Of a stretch of DNA of 64,000 nucleotides, positions 53,243 through 63,629 are shown one piece after another (position 1 is the stretch's first letter; the number at the start of each line of letters is the position of its first letter). The notes under the pieces are model-generated. The model was not told where the DNA came from. It ran no database searches and saw nothing but the letters and a program-made list of their open reading frames with translations. This DNA comes from Thioalkalivibrio nitratireducens DSM 14787. GTDB lineage: Bacteria; Pseudomonadota; Gammaproteobacteria; Ectothiorhodospirales; Ectothiorhodospiraceae. The stretch is from contig NC_019902.2 of NCBI RefSeq assembly GCF_000321415.2, positions 744,001 to 808,000 on the forward strand, given 5' to 3'. A program made the position numbers and the translations under genes.

Positions 53243-54648
53243 GATTCTTCGGCTGATACCGCCTCCGTGCGCTGCCAGCGCGTGCCCTCCGCCGTGTCTT
53301 CCAGCTGGACCCCGGCGGCTGCGAGCTCGTCGCGGATCGCATCCGAGCGTGCGAAATCGCGTGCCTTGCGCGCGGCCTGCCGCTCAGCGATGCGCTGCTC
53401 GATCCACTCGGCATCCGGACCCGTGTCGGCTCCCGCGTGAAACCAGGCGCCGGGATCCTGTTGCAGCAGTCCCAGCGTCTCACCGGCAGCGACGAGTTCC
53501 CCCTTGCGCCGGGCGGCCTCGTCCGGCGACGTCGCGCTGGCCAGTGCGTCGGCCATGCGGTGCAGTTCGGCGATGGCCTCAGGGGTGTTCAGGTCGTCGA
53601 GCAAGGCCTCGAAGACCGGTGACTCGCGTCCGTCCGCCTCGGCGGCGGGGGTGCCGGCATGGTCGCGCAGCACCCGGTACATGCTGTTCAACGCGTTGCG
53701 CGCCTGGGTCAGGCCGCGCTCGGAGAAGTTCAGCGGTGCCCGGTAGTGTCGGGCGAGCAGTGCCAGCCGCAGCACTTCACCGGGGTAGGCCGCCAGCAGT
53801 TCGCGCAGCAGACGGAAGTTGCCGAGCGACTTGGACATTTTCTCGCCGTCGACGGTCACGTGCCCGTTGTGGACCCAGAAACGCGCGTATTCGACGCCAT
53901 GGGCGCCGCAACCCTGCGCGATCTCGTTTTCGTGGTGAGGGAACACCAGGTCATGCCCGCCGCCGTGGATGTCGATTGTGTCGCCCAAGTGCGTCTCGAT
54001 CATCGCCGAGCACTCCAGGTGCCAGCCCGGCCGGCCTGGGCCCCAGGGGCTCTCCCACGCGGGCTCGCCGGGCTTCGACGGTTTCCAGAGCACGAAGTCC
54101 GCGGGATCCTTCTTGTATTCCGCCACCTCGACGCGGGCACCGGCGCGCATGTCGTCGAGGCTGCGGCCGGACAGGCGCCCGTACCCGGGGTATGAATGCA
54201 CCGCGTACAGGGCATGGTGGTCCGCCAGGTAGGCGTGCCCGCGCGCGATCAGGCGCTCGATCAGTGAGATCATCTGCGGGATATGCTTGGTGGCGCGCGG
54301 CTCCAGCGTCGGTGGCAAGGCGCCCAGCCCGGCCACGTCCTCGTGAAATGCGTGCGCGTAGCGCGCGGTGAGCACGCCGATGTCCTCGTGGTTTTCGGCC
54401 GCGGCCTGGTTGATCTTGTCGTCGACATCGGTGATGTTGCGCGCGTAGAGCACGTGATCCGCCCCGTACAGCGCCCGCAGCACGCGGAACAACACGTCGA
54501 ACACCACGATCGGGCGGCCGTTGCCGATGTGTACGAAGTTGTATACGGTCGGCCCGCAGACATACATCGTGACCCGTTCCGGGTCGCCGGGAACGAAGGG
54601 CTCGAGCGCTCCGCCCAGGGTGTTGTGCAGGAACAGGGTCTTCGTCAT
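53239..54648 (-). CDS. cysS: Cysteinyl-tRNA synthetase
   Basis: 469 residues from ATG 54648; upstream in-frame codons lie inside hisI and are rejected. The class I motifs are [11 protein letters not shown] (HIGN) and KMSKSLGN. Zinc ligands include [17 protein letters not shown] and [14 protein letters not shown]. It overlaps hisI upstream by 4 bases. Confidence 0.97.
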   Translation of the reverse strand: MTKTLFLHNTLGGALEPFVPGDPERVTMYVCGPTVYNFVHIGNGRPIVVFDVLFRVLRALYGADHVLYARNITDVDDKINQAAAENHEDIGVLTARYAHAFHEDVAGLGALPPTLEPRATKHIPQMISLIERLIARGHAYLADHHALYAVHSYPGYGRLSGRSLDDMRAGARVEVAEYKKDPADFVLWKPSKPGEPAWESPWGPGRPGWHLECSAMIETHLGDTIDIHGGGHDLVFPHHENEIAQGCGAHGVEYARFWVHNGHVTVDGEKMSKSLGNFRLLRELLAAYPGEVLRLALLARHYRAPLNFSERGLTQARNALNSMYRVLRDHAGTPAAEADGRESPVFEALLDDLNTPEAIAELHRMADALASATSPDEAARRKGELVAAGETLGLLQQDPGAWFHAGADTGPDAEWIEQRIAERQAARKARDFARSDAIRDELAAAGVQLEDTAEGTRWQRTEAVSAEES

Positions 54649-55115
54649 TTCGACCCTCCGGACGTGGCCCCGGGCGGCGTTTTCCCGGTGCCGCCGTACA
54701 GGGTCTCCGGGTCGATCAGCGGGTTCGCGGTGATCACGACCTCGTCGCCGTCCACTCGCAGGAAGAAGCAGCTGGAACGCCCGGTATGACAGGCGGGCCC
54801 GGTCTGGTCCACCCGCAGCAGCAGTGTGTCGCCGTCGCAGTCGATGTGCAGGGCTTTCAGGTGCTGCACTTGACCCGAGCTCTCGCCTTTGCGCCAGAGG
54901 CGCCCGCGGGAGCGCGAGAAATAGCACACACGCCCGGTCGCAAGGGTTTCCTCGAGGGCCTCGTCGTTCATCCAGGCCATCATCAGCACTTCGCCGGTGT
55001 CGTGCTGCTGTGCGATGGCGGGGATCAGGCCATCGGCATTCCGCTTGAGCCCGGCCAGCAATTCGGCACGGGGGAAACGGGTGCCTCGGGGCTGTTTTCC
55101 GATATTCTTGAACAT
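54645..55115 (-). CDS. hisI: Phosphoribosyl-AMP cyclohydrolase
   Basis: 156 residues from ATG 55115. [29 protein letters not shown] and [28 protein letters not shown] are HisI signatures with the Zn/Mg ligand residues. It opens the purine ring in histidine biosynthesis. Unusually it lies away from the other his genes and without hisE, in an operon with cysS. Confidence 0.95.
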   Translation of the reverse strand: MFKNIGKQPRGTRFPRAELLAGLKRNADGLIPAIAQQHDTGEVLMMAWMNDEALEETLATGRVCYFSRSRGRLWRKGESSGQVQHLKALHIDCDGDTLLLRVDQTGPACHTGRSSCFFLRVDGDEVVITANPLIDPETLYGGTGKTPPGATSGGSK

Positions 55116-55300
55116 GTCAGGGGTCTGGCTCCGCCTGGGAGGAATCGCCCGGAGCGGACCAACAGGGTAACACTCCGTGGTCGTGTCTCCGGGGTCGATG
55201 TGGGAGTGTACTTGCTCGGCGGGTGCCGCGCATGCGGTTGCCCGGCGGGGTAGTCCGCGGAGGGAAAGGGGCAGCATGGACCGAAGGGATGGCGGGCAGA

Positions 55301-58300
55301 ATGAAGCGCGGTGATGAACGGCGAGCACTACGGATGGCCCTTCTGGTCGCAGGGATATACGGGCTGGTGTCGCTGCTCTGGATCCTGTTTTCCGACCACC
55401 TGCTGCTGTTGCTGGCCAACGGTGATGCCGTGCGTCTCGGCCGCCTGCAGAGTCTGAAGGGCGGGTTCTTCGTTGCGGTGACCGCGTTGCTGCTGTTCGT
55501 GCTGGTGCGGCAGGTTCTGGTCCGTCAGGCCGAGGTCACCCGTGACGCCCGACGGCTGGCCCAGCTCATTGATCGTTCTCCGGTGGTCGGTATGGAATGG
55601 CAGGCGTCCGATGGCTGGCCGGTGACCTTCGTCAGCGACAACATCCGGGCATGGGGCCACGACCCGTTGCATCTGGCCACGGGTCGGTTGAACCATGTCG
55701 ACCTGATCCATCCCGAGGATCGTGCGCGGGTCTCGGCGGCCGTGTCCCGGCATCTGGCGCAGGGTCCGGACCGCTGGCGACAGGAATACCGGCTGCAGCA
55801 CGGCGACGGACACTGGCTCTGGATCGACGACCAGACCTCGCTCATCCGGGATGCCGAAGGCGGAGCGATGCTGCTGCAGGGAGTGCTGGTGGACGTTACC
55901 GCGCAAGTCGCCGACCGTCTGCTGGAACAGGCTCGGGTGCAGGTCTTCAGCGACTTGGTGTCGGGTGGTGCCCTCGAGGATCTGCTGGTCTCGATCTGCA
56001 CGCGGCTGGAGGCCGTATATCCGGGGCTGCGGGCCGCGATCCTGCTGGGGGACGCGGACGATGAAGATACACTTCGTTTCGGTGCAGCCCCGAGCCTGCC
56101 CGAAGGGCTGGTCGTGCACATGGCGGAAAGCACGCCAGGGCCCTGCGCGCTGGCGGTCGCCAGCGGCGAGCCGGTCTACTTCGATGACCTGGACGACGCG
56201 TCGATCGATCAGGCGATCGTCTCGGCGGCGCTGGCAGCGGGTTGCCGGACCTGCTGGGCGATACCGTTCCAGGATGGCAACGGGCAGGTCATCGGTGCGC
56301 TGGCCGCATTCGGCAGCGAACGCCGCGGGCCGACCGACCGCGAGGAACAGGTGCTGGGCCAGTTTGCCGGCATCGCCGGGTTGGCGGTGGACAAGAGCCG
56401 TTCCGCCCAGGCGCTGCGCGAACGTGAGCATGCGCTCCAGATCGTCGCGGCGATGACGCTGAACCTGCTGCGCGAGGAGGATGTCGCGGCGGTCATCGAG
56501 GAGGCACTGGCCGCGCTGGGATCGATTGCAGGAGCCGATCGGGTGTATGTGTTCGAATCGCACGACGCCTGCAGCCCGGAACGTCCAATCTGCAGTCAGC
56601 GGCACGAATGGGTGCGCGAGGGCGTGACGCCCCAGCTGCAGAACCCCGAGTTGCAGAACGTCGATCTGGTCAAGACGTTGCCGCGCTGGTACGAGCATCT
56701 GCGCAAGGGCGAGTTGATCAAGGGCTACGTCCGCGATTTTCCCGCAAACGAGCGTCAGTGGCTCGAGCCCCAGGAGATCTCGAGCATGCTGGTCGTTCCG
56801 ATCCTGGTCGAGGGGCGTTTCTGGGGGTTCCTGGGGTTCGACGCGGTGACCCGCAATCGGGCCTGGGGCCGTGTCGAGGAACACATTCTGCGGATCGTGG
56901 CGGCAAGCATCGGTGCCGCGATCGAACGCCGGCGGGCCGCCGAGGGGCAGCGTCGGGCCGCGGCCGTGATCCAGAGCACCCGGGACGGCGTGATGATCAC
57001 CGATCTGTCGCCGCGAATCGTCTCGGTCAACCCCGCGTTCACGCAGATCACTGGGTATCCCGAGGCGGAAGTCGTCGGCCGGAATCCTCGTTTCCTGCAA
57101 TCCGGGCGCCATGGCCCGGAGTTCTTCGCGGCCCTGTGGAAGTCCGTGCAGGCGGAGGGGCACTGGCGCGGCGAGATCTGGAATCGGCGGCGCGACGGCA
57201 AGGTCTATCCGCAGTGGCTGAGTATCAGCCGCGTCCTCGATGAGCACGGCCGGCCCATCCACTACACGGGCGTGTTTACCGACATCAGCGAGATCAAGCG
57301 GACCGAAGAACAACTGGAGCACCTGGCGCATCACGACCCGCTGACCGATCTCCCGAACCGCCTGATGGCCCAGATCCGCTTGGAGCAGGCGATTGCACGG
57401 GCGCGCCGCAACCGCGATCGGGTGGCGGTGCTGTTTCTGGATCTCGATCGCTTCAAGACCATCAACGACAGCTTGGGCCATCCGGTGGGGGATCGCCTGC
57501 TGGTCAAGGTCGCCCAGCGGCTTTCGGGGCGCCTGCGGGACCAGGACACGTTGGCGCGGCTGGGCGGCGACGAGTTCCTCCTGACCCTTGAGCAGCTGGG
57601 TGATCCCGATGCCGCGGGACAATTGGCCGATGTATTGCTGAAACTCCTGGAGGAGCCGTTCGCGATGGAGAACGACCGCGAACTGTTCGTCAGCGCCAGC
57701 ATCGGCATCAGCCTGTTTCCGGACGATGGCGCCACGGTGACCGAACTGATCCAGCATGCCGATGCCGCGATGTACCAGGCGAAGTCGCAGGGCCGCAACA
57801 CCTACCAGTTCTACACCGAGGCGCTGACCCGGTCGGCGAATCTGCGGCTCAGTATGGAGGCTCGGCTGCGCCGTGCGATCGAGCGCGACGAACTGCTGCT
57901 CCACTACCAGCCCCAGGTGGAACTCGCGACCGGTACCCCGGTGGGGGTCGAGGCGCTGGTGCGCTGGCGCAGCGCGGAAGGGCGGATCGTGCCACCGGGC
58001 GAGTTCATCCCGATCGCGGAGGACAGCGGTCTGATCATCCCGCTGGGCTACTGGGTGCTCCGTGAGGCCTGCAGCCAGGGGCGCAGCTGGCTGGATGCCG
58101 GCGGGGCCGCGATGCGGCTGGCAGTCAACCTGTCCGCGGTCCAATGGGGTCACAAGGGTCTGTTCGGCCGGATCCGGGAGATCCTGGACGAGACCCGGTT
58201 CCCGCCAGAGCAGCTGGAATTCGAGATCACCGAGACGACGTTGATGGAGGGCGGCGGGCCGGAAACCGGGGTGCTGGTCGCGCTCCGAGATCTCGGCGTT

Positions 58301-58633
58301 CGCGTCGCGATCGACGATTTCGGAACCGGCTACTCGTCGCTTGCGGCGCTGAAGCGGTTCCCGGTGGACGTGGTCAAGATCGACCGCGCGTTCGTGGACG
58401 GCCTGCCGGACGATCCGGACGATCAGGAGATCACCTCTGCGATCATCGCGATGGCCCGCAACCTGCACCTGGAGCTGGTGGCAGAAGGCGTCGAGACCCG
58501 GGCGCAGCGTGATTTCCTGCTGCAAAGGGGTTGCCGTACCGGCCAGGGATTCCTGTTCGCCCGCCCGTTGCCGGTCGCCGAGTGTATGCAGTGGCTTGCC
58601 CGGGCACTGCGGGGGAAGGAGCCGCTATCATGA
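55301..58633 (+). CDS. PAS-GAF-GAF-PAS-GGDEF-EAL c-di-GMP signalling protein
   Basis: About 1110 residues from ATG 55301 (ATG 55289 is an alternative). Order: two N-terminal membrane helices; a PAS domain near 90-190; two GAF-like domains (about 200-370 and 390-555); a second PAS near 565-690; a GGDEF domain with intact RLGGDEF; an EAL domain with [10 protein letters not shown] and intact [10 protein letters not shown]. Both cyclase and phosphodiesterase motifs are complete. The sensory ligand is unknown. It probably controls motility or biofilm. Confidence 0.92.
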   Translation: MKRGDERRALRMALLVAGIYGLVSLLWILFSDHLLLLLANGDAVRLGRLQSLKGGFFVAVTALLLFVLVRQVLVRQAEVTRDARRLAQLIDRSPVVGMEWQASDGWPVTFVSDNIRAWGHDPLHLATGRLNHVDLIHPEDRARVSAAVSRHLAQGPDRWRQEYRLQHGDGHWLWIDDQTSLIRDAEGGAMLLQGVLVDVTAQVADRLLEQARVQVFSDLVSGGALEDLLVSICTRLEAVYPGLRAAILLGDADDEDTLRFGAAPSLPEGLVVHMAESTPGPCALAVASGEPVYFDDLDDASIDQAIVSAALAAGCRTCWAIPFQDGNGQVIGALAAFGSERRGPTDREEQVLGQFAGIAGLAVDKSRSAQALREREHALQIVAAMTLNLLREEDVAAVIEEALAALGSIAGADRVYVFESHDACSPERPICSQRHEWVREGVTPQLQNPELQNVDLVKTLPRWYEHLRKGELIKGYVRDFPANERQWLEPQEISSMLVVPILVEGRFWGFLGFDAVTRNRAWGRVEEHILRIVAASIGAAIERRRAAEGQRRAAAVIQSTRDGVMITDLSPRIVSVNPAFTQITGYPEAEVVGRNPRFLQSGRHGPEFFAALWKSVQAEGHWRGEIWNRRRDGKVYPQWLSISRVLDEHGRPIHYTGVFTDISEIKRTEEQLEHLAHHDPLTDLPNRLMAQIRLEQAIARARRNRDRVAVLFLDLDRFKTINDSLGHPVGDRLLVKVAQRLSGRLRDQDTLARLGGDEFLLTLEQLGDPDAAGQLADVLLKLLEEPFAMENDRELFVSASIGISLFPDDGATVTELIQHADAAMYQAKSQGRNTYQFYTEALTRSANLRLSMEARLRRAIERDELLLHYQPQVELATGTPVGVEALVRWRSAEGRIVPPGEFIPIAEDSGLIIPLGYWVLREACSQGRSWLDAGGAAMRLAVNLSAVQWGHKGLFGRIREILDETRFPPEQLEFEITETTLMEGGGPETGVLVALRDLGVRVAIDDFGTGYSSLAALKRFPVDVVKIDRAFVDGLPDDPDDQEITSAIIAMARNLHLELVAEGVETRAQRDFLLQRGCRTGQGFLFARPLPVAECMQWLARALRGKEPLS

Positions 58634-58686
58634 CGCCTGCAGGCGGGCCGGGTGCCCGCCGTCACGACTGCTGATGGAGTGTTCCG

Positions 58687-59703
58687 ATGGTATCGAACCC
58701 CGCGACTTCCCCGCCGACCATGCTGCGAACGATGGCCTACGAGGGTCTGCACGAGGGGCCGCGTCTGATCGTGCTAGGAGCGGTGCACGGGAACGAAACC
58801 TGCGGTCCCCGTGCGATTCTGCGTCTGGCCGGTGAACTGGAACGTGTCGAACGGCAGCTGCTGCGCGGCACGCTGACTCTGGTCCCCGTTGCAAATCCGC
58901 TCGCGTACCAGCGCGGGGAACGCATGGGCGAGCGCAACCTGAACCGCAATTTCCGGGTGACCACAGACCCGCAAGACTTCGAAGATCGCGTTGCGAACCG
59001 GCTTGCGCCGCTGCTCGCCCGGCACGACGTGCTGCTGGATCTGCACTCGTTCCACACTCCGGGTGAACCCTTCGTGATGCTCGGTCCGCAGGACAACGCG
59101 TCCGGCCTCGAGCCGTTCCGCCAGGCCGCGGCAGAGGAGGCGCTGGTGCGGCGCCTGGGGCCGCGACGGGTCGTCGAGGGTTGGCTCGATACCTATGCGC
59201 GGGGTGTCGCGCGGCGGATGCGCAATCCGAATGCCAGCCTGCGCGCCCAAATGCTCAGCACCGATCCGAGTTACGGAATCGGGACCACCGAGTACATGCG
59301 CGGCCACGGGGGGTACGGGGTGACACTGGAATGTGGCCAGCATGACGATCCGGAGGCCCCGGAGGTGGGTTATCGCGCGATCCTGGCGGCGCTGGCGCAC
59401 CTTGAGATGCTGGATCTGCCCCCGCCGCCGCCCCGTGCCGACCTCGAGATTCTGCGTCTGGTCGAGGTCATCGACCGGGACCATCCGGACGACCGATTCG
59501 CACGTCCCTGGCAGAGTTTCGACCGGGTCTGTGCGGGCGAGGCCATCGGCGTTCGCGCGGATGGCGAGGTGGTCCGCTCGCCGGCCGATGCTTTCATCGT
59601 GTTTCCGAACCCTAGAGCGCTTCCGGGCAACGAGTGGTTCTACCGCGCCGAGGTCAGCGACCGGCCGGTGGACGGAGTGAAGTCGCGGGATCTGCCGTCC
59701 TGA
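58687..59703 (+). CDS. M14-like succinylglutamate desuccinylase/aspartoacylase family protein
   Basis: 338 residues. The metallopeptidase zinc site is visible as GAVHGNETCG (H and E) and DVLLDLHSFHTPG (second His). A catalytic Glu is in GVTLECGQHD. This is the AstE/aspartoacylase family. The true substrate is unknown; the gene stands between two signalling proteins. Confidence 0.85.
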   Translation: MVSNPATSPPTMLRTMAYEGLHEGPRLIVLGAVHGNETCGPRAILRLAGELERVERQLLRGTLTLVPVANPLAYQRGERMGERNLNRNFRVTTDPQDFEDRVANRLAPLLARHDVLLDLHSFHTPGEPFVMLGPQDNASGLEPFRQAAAEEALVRRLGPRRVVEGWLDTYARGVARRMRNPNASLRAQMLSTDPSYGIGTTEYMRGHGGYGVTLECGQHDDPEAPEVGYRAILAALAHLEMLDLPPPPPRADLEILRLVEVIDRDHPDDRFARPWQSFDRVCAGEAIGVRADGEVVRSPADAFIVFPNPRALPGNEWFYRAEVSDRPVDGVKSRDLPS

Positions 59704-59775
59704 GCCCGCACCCGGTGCCGGTCCCGGATTGCTGCCAGCGGGTGGTGCCGGGCCCGAATCCGGGCAGGTGAGGAC

Positions 59776-60204
59776 ATGGCGCTGGAGTGGGGCCCGCTGC
59801 TGCTGGTCACGGTGGCCGCGTTCTTTGCGGGAAGCATCAATGCCCTCGCGGGAGGCGGGAGCTTTATCACGTTGTCGGCGCTGGTGTTCGTCGGCGTGCC
59901 GCCGGTGCCCGCGAATGCCACCGGAACCGCCGCGCTGCTTCCGGGGTACATCGCCAGTGCCTGGAGCGACCGCAACCTGATCCGCGCGCCGGCGGGCCTG
60001 TCGCTGCGCGCGGTGTTACTGCTCGCAACCGGGGGCGGGGCCGCGGGGGCCGTTCTGCTGCTGGCCACGACCGACGCGGCGTTCCGGGGGATCGTGCCCT
60101 GGCTGCTGCTGTTCGCGACGCTGCTGTTTGCGTTCGGGCCGGCGCTGCAGCGCCGGCTGCCGCGTGGCGAGGGTGCTGGCGGCGTGGGTTGTTGTGCCTC
60201 CTGA
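59776..60204 (+). CDS. Half-length TauE/SafE-type membrane protein
   Basis: 142 residues. It begins LLLVTVAAFFAGSINALAGGGSFITLSALVFVGVPPVPANATGT, the typical N-terminal half of TauE/SafE sulfite/anion exporters, then has two more helices, and stops where the second repeat should begin. Full proteins are about 250 residues. Other frames in 60205-60470 do not show the missing half. It may be a truncated pseudogene or a half-size subunit. Confidence 0.7.
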   Translation: MALEWGPLLLVTVAAFFAGSINALAGGGSFITLSALVFVGVPPVPANATGTAALLPGYIASAWSDRNLIRAPAGLSLRAVLLLATGGGAAGAVLLLATTDAAFRGIVPWLLLFATLLFAFGPALQRRLPRGEGAGGVGCCAS

Positions 60205-60470
60205 GTCGGCACAACCTGCGGCAATTCTGTCATGGTGCCCCGCGCATCATTGTCGGGTGGCGCGAACGGCTCCGCTCGCCAGAGACTTTCGCGAGAACGG
60301 GCCGCGCCGTGTACCCCCGAGCAGTGCGGGCCTTCTTGCGTTAAGGTGTAGCCTGTGCCCAAGGTGCGGATCACGTGCGCAGGGTCGTTATGCTGTCCCT
60401 CGAACGGCGCTGAAATGGAGAATGGAGGATGGGCCGTCGCCTTGGATCCACCGATCGGAGGATGTTCGCG

Positions 60471-61733
60471 ATGTCCGTCAGCACTTGGCTGGAGGATCAC
60501 AGCACCATCGATACCCTGATGGACCTGCCGTTGGCCGTGGCCGTGGTACATCGTGCCGGTTCGGTGGATCTGGTCAACCGGCGGTTCTCGGCCGAGATGG
60601 ATACCGAGGCGCTGACCCCGGAGGTGATCGCGGGGCTGGCCGCGCGCGACGCGCCGTCCAACGTGACCTTGCCAAACACGAATGGCGACGGCGAAAGGGT
60701 CGGTGCGTTCGTGCTGCCGCTGGGCGATCGCCTGATGCTGATCCTCGAGAACGGGGATCGGGCCGTCGAGATCCTGCAGGAACGGCTGCGGGAGCTGGAA
60801 CGCCTGAGCACGAAAGATCGTCTGACCGGCGCCTGGAACCGGATGCACCTCGAACGAACGGTCGAATCCGAGACGGCGCGTGCTGCGCGGTATCGTCAGC
60901 CCCTCTCCCAGATCCTGCTCGATGTGGATCATTTCAAGCGGATCAACGACGGATTCGGCCACTCGGTGGGCGACGAGGTGCTGAAGAAACTGGTCGGCCG
61001 GGTGCAGAACGTGCTTCGGCTCACGGATGGGCTCTATCGCTGGGGCGGCGAGGAGTTCGTGGTGCTGGCGCCCGAAACCGACGCTGTTGGCGCCGCGGTC
61101 CTGGCCGAGCGCCTGCGCCAGGTCGTTGCTGCTCAACCCTTTCCGGTGGTGGGTGCGGTCACGGTCAGCCTCGGCGTTGCCGAGTATCTGCCCGAGGGCT
61201 CGAGCGATGAATGGTTTGACCGCTGCGACCGGGCGATGTACCGCGCGAAAGCCGAGGGACGCGACCGGGTGGTCGTCGACCCGCTGCGTCCGGCAGCGGA
61301 TCCAGCTGCTGGATCCGCCCGAACCCGATCGCTCGTGGAACTGGTCTGGGAGAGCGACTACGCCTCGGGCCATCCGGTGATCGATGCGGAACATCGCCGG
61401 CTGTTCGAACTGGCGAACCGGGTACTGGCAGAGGCGCTGTCGTCCCGCTCCGAGCCGGATCGGCTGGCCGACGCCGTGTCAACCCTGGTCCGCGAGGTCG
61501 AGCGGCATTTCGGGCACGAGGAGCGGATTCTGGAGGACTGCGGGTTCCCGGGCCTGCAAGGGCACAGCAAGGCGCATCAGGCACTGCTGCGCCGGGCGCG
61601 CGAGGTCGAGGCGGCGGTTCGGAACGGCCCGGTTTCGGTGGCGACGCTGGTCGAATTCCTGGCACAGGATCTGGTATTGCGGCACATCCTCACCGCGGAC
61701 CGGCAGTTCTTCGGCCTGGTCCGGGCCTGCTGA
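60471..61733 (+). CDS. Diguanylate cyclase fused to bacteriohaemerythrin
   Basis: About 420 residues from ATG 60471, which has GGAGG 9 bases upstream; ATG 60429 and 60462 are in frame. A short PAS-like region, then a GGDEF domain with RWGGEEFVVL (cyclase-competent), then a C-terminal haemerythrin with GHPVIDAEHRRLFELAN, HFGHEERILED, HSKAHQ and LVLRHILTADRQFF, giving the His/Glu/Asp di-iron ligands. Likely senses O2 or redox and adjusts c-di-GMP. Confidence 0.9.
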   Translation: MSVSTWLEDHSTIDTLMDLPLAVAVVHRAGSVDLVNRRFSAEMDTEALTPEVIAGLAARDAPSNVTLPNTNGDGERVGAFVLPLGDRLMLILENGDRAVEILQERLRELERLSTKDRLTGAWNRMHLERTVESETARAARYRQPLSQILLDVDHFKRINDGFGHSVGDEVLKKLVGRVQNVLRLTDGLYRWGGEEFVVLAPETDAVGAAVLAERLRQVVAAQPFPVVGAVTVSLGVAEYLPEGSSDEWFDRCDRAMYRAKAEGRDRVVVDPLRPAADPAAGSARTRSLVELVWESDYASGHPVIDAEHRRLFELANRVLAEALSSRSEPDRLADAVSTLVREVERHFGHEERILEDCGFPGLQGHSKAHQALLRRAREVEAAVRNGPVSVATLVEFLAQDLVLRHILTADRQFFGLVRAC

Positions 61734-61748
61734 GACGCGCGCCTGCCC

Positions 61749-62501
61749 TCAGTCGCCGGCCCGGGTTCCGACGAAGGCCTGTTCCACGGTGAAGTTGCCG
61801 ACGCCCTTGTAGTTGGTCATCGTCCAGCCTGCCGCCTTCAGGAAATCGGTCATCTCGCGGTTCATGTCCGGGTTGCCGCAGAGCATCACCCGGTCCTGGT
61901 CCGGGTCTGCGGGCGGCAGATCCAGCATCCGGAACAATTCGCCGTTGCGAAAGAGTTCGGCACCGCGCCGGTTGTTCGCGTGCGCCTCTCGGGTCACTGT
62001 GGGCACATAGCGCAGCCGGTCGCCGGCCCGGTGTTCGATCTCCTGTCGGTAACTGAGCTCCGGCGCGGTACGCACGCTATGCACCAGAATCACCCGTTCG
62101 AAATGCTCGAAGACCTGATCGCCCCGTATCAGGGAAATGAACGGTGCGATTCCAGTCCCGGTGGCCAGCAGGTAGAGGTTGCGGCCGGGCAGCACGTGAT
62201 CGAGCGTCAGCGAGCCGGTGACCTTGCTGTTGATCCAGACACTGTCTCCGACCTCCAGCTCGGCGAGCTGGCTGGTCAGTTGGCCGTCCGGCACGTGGAT
62301 GCTCAGGAACTCGAGGTCCGGCTCGCGCGGATCGGACACGATCGAGTAGGCACGCGGGATCAGCCTGCCTTCGCGCCGCAGGCCCAGCGTCACGAACTGG
62401 CCGTTCTCGAAATGGAATCCCTCGGGGCGCGTGGTGGTGAAGCTGAAGGTCTTGGGCGACCAGCGCCGGACCGAGGTAATGCTCTGTTCGTTGTACGGCA
62501 A
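61749..62501 (-). CDS. fpr: Ferredoxin-NADP(+) reductase (Fpr)
   Basis: 250 residues. The best start is TTG 62501, 7 bases after a perfect GGAGG; the longer frame upstream has no family similarity, and a 250-residue length fits Fpr. FAD motif RAYSIVSDP, NAD(P) motifs GTGIAPFISLIRG and CGNPDMNREMTDFL, ending GVGNFTVEQAFVG. Transfers electrons between NADPH and ferredoxin/flavodoxin. Confidence 0.92.
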   Translation of the reverse strand: MPYNEQSITSVRRWSPKTFSFTTTRPEGFHFENGQFVTLGLRREGRLIPRAYSIVSDPREPDLEFLSIHVPDGQLTSQLAELEVGDSVWINSKVTGSLTLDHVLPGRNLYLLATGTGIAPFISLIRGDQVFEHFERVILVHSVRTAPELSYRQEIEHRAGDRLRYVPTVTREAHANNRRGAELFRNGELFRMLDLPPADPDQDRVMLCGNPDMNREMTDFLKAAGWTMTNYKGVGNFTVEQAFVGTRAGD

Positions 62502-62797
62502 TGCGATGCCTCCGGTTGCACACCCGGTCACGCTAGCAGCTTTGGTGCCACGACTGCATGAACGGCCGGCTGCGATACGGAATTGCCCAGCCGCGGCCCA
62601 CATCGCTATTGGTGACCACGGGGCCGCGGCTGCCCGAGCGGCTTGCGTTCGCGCCTGTACTGGCTACCAGCCGATTGCGTCGGGAAGCCGCGGCGCGATC
62701 CCCGGGAACACGATCAGCAGGCCCAGCGTGTCCGACGCGCAGATCGTGTCGCAGGCGATGGTGCGGCGATAGCCGCGCGCAGTCGGTCGGGTGCTCG

Positions 62798-62826
62798 TTG
62801 TAAAATTTGTGTAACGTACCTGTTAT
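62798..62826 (+). promoter_or_regulatory. Pho box with three 11-bp-phased half-sites upstream of phoB
   Basis: TTGTAAA (62798-62804), GTGTAAC (62809-62815) and CTGTTAT (62820-62826) begin exactly 11 bases apart and are separated by 4-base spacers, the geometry of PhoB half-sites (consensus CTGTCAT). This implies autoregulation of phoB. Confidence 0.7.
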
Positions 62827-62845
62827 CTAATGCCGGTACGTTACA
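62810..62845. repeat. 11-bp perfect inverted repeat in the phoB leader
   Basis: TGTAACGTACC (62810-62820) and GGTACGTTACA (62835-62845) flank a 14-base loop; it overlaps the Pho box and ends 15 bases before the phoB start. It could be a second regulator site or an mRNA hairpin near the ribosome site GGAAG. Confidence 0.7.
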
Positions 62846-62860
62846 GACCGGAAGACGATC

Positions 62861-63550
62861 ATGGCACTCGACATCCTCCTGGTGGAGGACGACGCGGCGG
62901 TCAGGGAGGTACTCGCCGTCCCGCTGCAGAAGGCAGGATTCAACGTGATCGAGGCGGCCGACGTGCGCGAGGCGCGCGCGGCACTGCTGCAGCAGTTGCC
63001 GGATCTGATCCTGCTCGACTGGATGCTGCCCGATGTCAGCGGGGTCGAGTGGGCAAGGTCGCTCAAGAGTGCTCCGCACACCCGGAACATCCCGATCATC
63101 ATGCTCACCGCGCGCGGAGAGGAAGAGGATCGTGTCAAGGGTCTCGAAGTCGGTGCCGACGATTACGTGACCAAGCCGTTCTCCCCGCGGGAGCTGATCG
63201 CGCGCATACGGGCGGTACTCCGCCGAACCACCCCGACCAGCAGCGACGAGCCGGTGGAGGTCGACGGGCTGCGACTGGATCCCGTGAGCCACCGCGTGAC
63301 CGCCCATGGCGCGAACGTGGAAGTCGGCCCGACCGAGTACCGCCTGCTGCATTTTTTCATGACGCACCAGGATCGAGTGTTCACGCGCGGGCAATTGCTC
63401 GATAACGTATGGGGTACCAACGTCTACGTCGAGGAGCGCACGGTCGATGTACATATCCGTCGCCTGCGGATTGCATTGTCGGGTTCCGGTCATGATGCCC
63501 TGGTACAAACGATCCGCGGTGCCGGATATCGCTTTTCCAGGCAGCCCTGA
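62861..63550 (+). CDS. phoB: Phosphate regulon response regulator PhoB
   Basis: 229 residues. Receiver domain with VEDD, phospho-acceptor Asp53 in [10 protein letters not shown], and Lys in VTKPFS; then an OmpR-type winged helix ([30 protein letters not shown]). PhoB activates phosphate-starvation genes. Directly followed by phoR and preceded by a Pho box. Confidence 0.96.
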   Translation: MALDILLVEDDAAVREVLAVPLQKAGFNVIEAADVREARAALLQQLPDLILLDWMLPDVSGVEWARSLKSAPHTRNIPIIMLTARGEEEDRVKGLEVGADDYVTKPFSPRELIARIRAVLRRTTPTSSDEPVEVDGLRLDPVSHRVTAHGANVEVGPTEYRLLHFFMTHQDRVFTRGQLLDNVWGTNVYVEERTVDVHIRRLRIALSGSGHDALVQTIRGAGYRFSRQP

Positions 63551-63629
63551 ACCGCGTCCCGGCGCATTGCGCGGGCGTCGTTCCTGTGTGCTCGGGTAAT
63601 CGCCCGGTGCAACCGGCATTCGGCCAGCG

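Larger units (their letters stand above)
62502..62860. other. 359-base divergent interval between fpr and phoB
   Basis: No gene is seen. Towards phoB it becomes AT-rich and holds the Pho box (62798-62826) and an inverted repeat (62810-62845). Confidence 0.6.

Noticed and set aside
55328-58525. 1065-codon minus-strand open frame antisense to the GGDEF/EAL gene
   Set aside because: Codon-bias artefact; the plus strand carries complete PAS, GAF, GGDEF and EAL motifs.
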